DNA of 64,000 bases from Balanoglossus misakiensis (lineage: Eukaryota; Hemichordata): positions 12,152,001-12,216,000 of the forward strand of contig CM082576.2 in assembly GCA_040954595.2 (NCBI GenBank), read 5' to 3'. Both the position numbers and the translations under genes were made by a program. Below are positions 63,401 to 64,000 of this stretch, piece by piece. Within the stretch, counting starts at the first letter, position 1. Every line of letters begins with the position of its first letter. The notes beneath the pieces were generated by a model that was not told where the DNA came from, made no database searches, and was given only the letters and a program-made list of their open reading frames with translations.

Positions 63401-64000
63401 GCCAGAATATCACACCCAAGAACACACACTACATGTATTAGTATATTTTTGAACATAACGTGTGTGCAGATTGCACATACCTAGGCCTGTAAATGGCTTA
63501 TCCTCTGTTCTGTGCGTGCATACATACATGTAGGTGAGGTAAGCATAGAAATTTAGTGGATGTTGTAACCTGACTGTCTTAGTCCTCTCTAGAGCATGCT
63601 GTTATATCAAATGACGTGAGTGTATCCTCTATCATTAAAGGTGTTTCCTTTATCCTTTAAAGGGGAAATCCGGCGTAGCTGATTTCTACATAATTTGGTA
63701 GCTTTGAGGTCACTCTTTCAGAAAAAAACATGTTCGCCATGTTTAATGTGGGAGAGGGTACTATATACACCCATACGCGTGTCCGAACATTGTCATATCT
63801 TTTCCATCATTTTGTATAATCGAACATCAAGTTTCATCAGATACAAAATAAATGATGGAGTAACATGCATTACAAGTGATAGCAGGACTAGATCAGATTA
63901 CAGCTACAGGTTTTCTGAAGTTTACGATGAATCGATAACGGATAAGGCTGGAATAAAATTAGTAACATGTCAGTGAAACCCGTCATGGTTTCGACGTCGA
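63401..64000. other. Right window edge, no gene seen
   Basis: A plus-strand frame near 63.70-63.98 kb has no recognisable content. The region would be intron or flank of the putative minus-strand gene. Confidence 0.35.

Overview
The window is nuclear DNA from an animal with large, intron-rich genes. Three conserved genes anchor it: a galactose mutarotase, a prolyl-4-hydroxylase-like dioxygenase and an hnRNP L splicing regulator. Two introns with canonical U12-type AT-AC ends show that the minor spliceosome is present. Intron density, short non-autonomous DNA transposons, microsatellites and many ACATGTAC-type words would fit a marine invertebrate (cephalochordate, hemichordate, echinoderm or possibly lophotrochozoan). 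The sequence alone does not fix the species.

Left half (about 4.5-30 kb): a head-to-tail array on the minus strand. Five genes (stop-start 4559-6106, 9032-10129, 12750-13847, 17961-18920 and 22965-23732) each consist of one uninterrupted, GC-rich reading frame of 255-515 codons, spaced about 4-5 kb apart. A sixth gene (26937-29533) has two coding exons. I recognise none of them as a named family. At least four of the five single-exon proteins share an N-terminal charged coiled-coil (core M-x2-H-x2-E-x3-L-x2-F-L), a short hydrophobic stretch ending in basic residues, and repeated LP-x-[IL] motifs including one LP-x-[IL]-D copy each. This looks like a tandemly duplicated, undescribed family of basic, Ser/Thr-rich, probably disordered proteins. 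It is the main discovery candidate in the window.

Middle (about 32.9-40 kb): GALM (seven coding exons, minus strand) and the 2-oxoglutarate dioxygenase gene (six coding exons, plus strand) lie head to head across a 1.9-kb spacer that carries an ATTC microsatellite. Both reconstruct to full-length proteins with complete catalytic residues.

Right half (about 42.3-61.6 kb): hnRNP L, 16 coding exons encoding 540 residues with four RRMs. Its sixth and twelfth introns are U12-type AT-AC introns, and each has been invaded by a hAT-like non-autonomous element. The gene converges on the probable 3' end of another minus-strand gene near 62.6-63.4 kb.

The remaining sequence is AT-richer spacer with microsatellites, two copies of a piggyBac-like MITE and one pair of diverged direct repeats. 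No tRNA, rRNA, CRISPR or viral gene was seen. Splice sites were placed by eye from consensus ends, reading phase and protein conservation. UTR limits are approximate.
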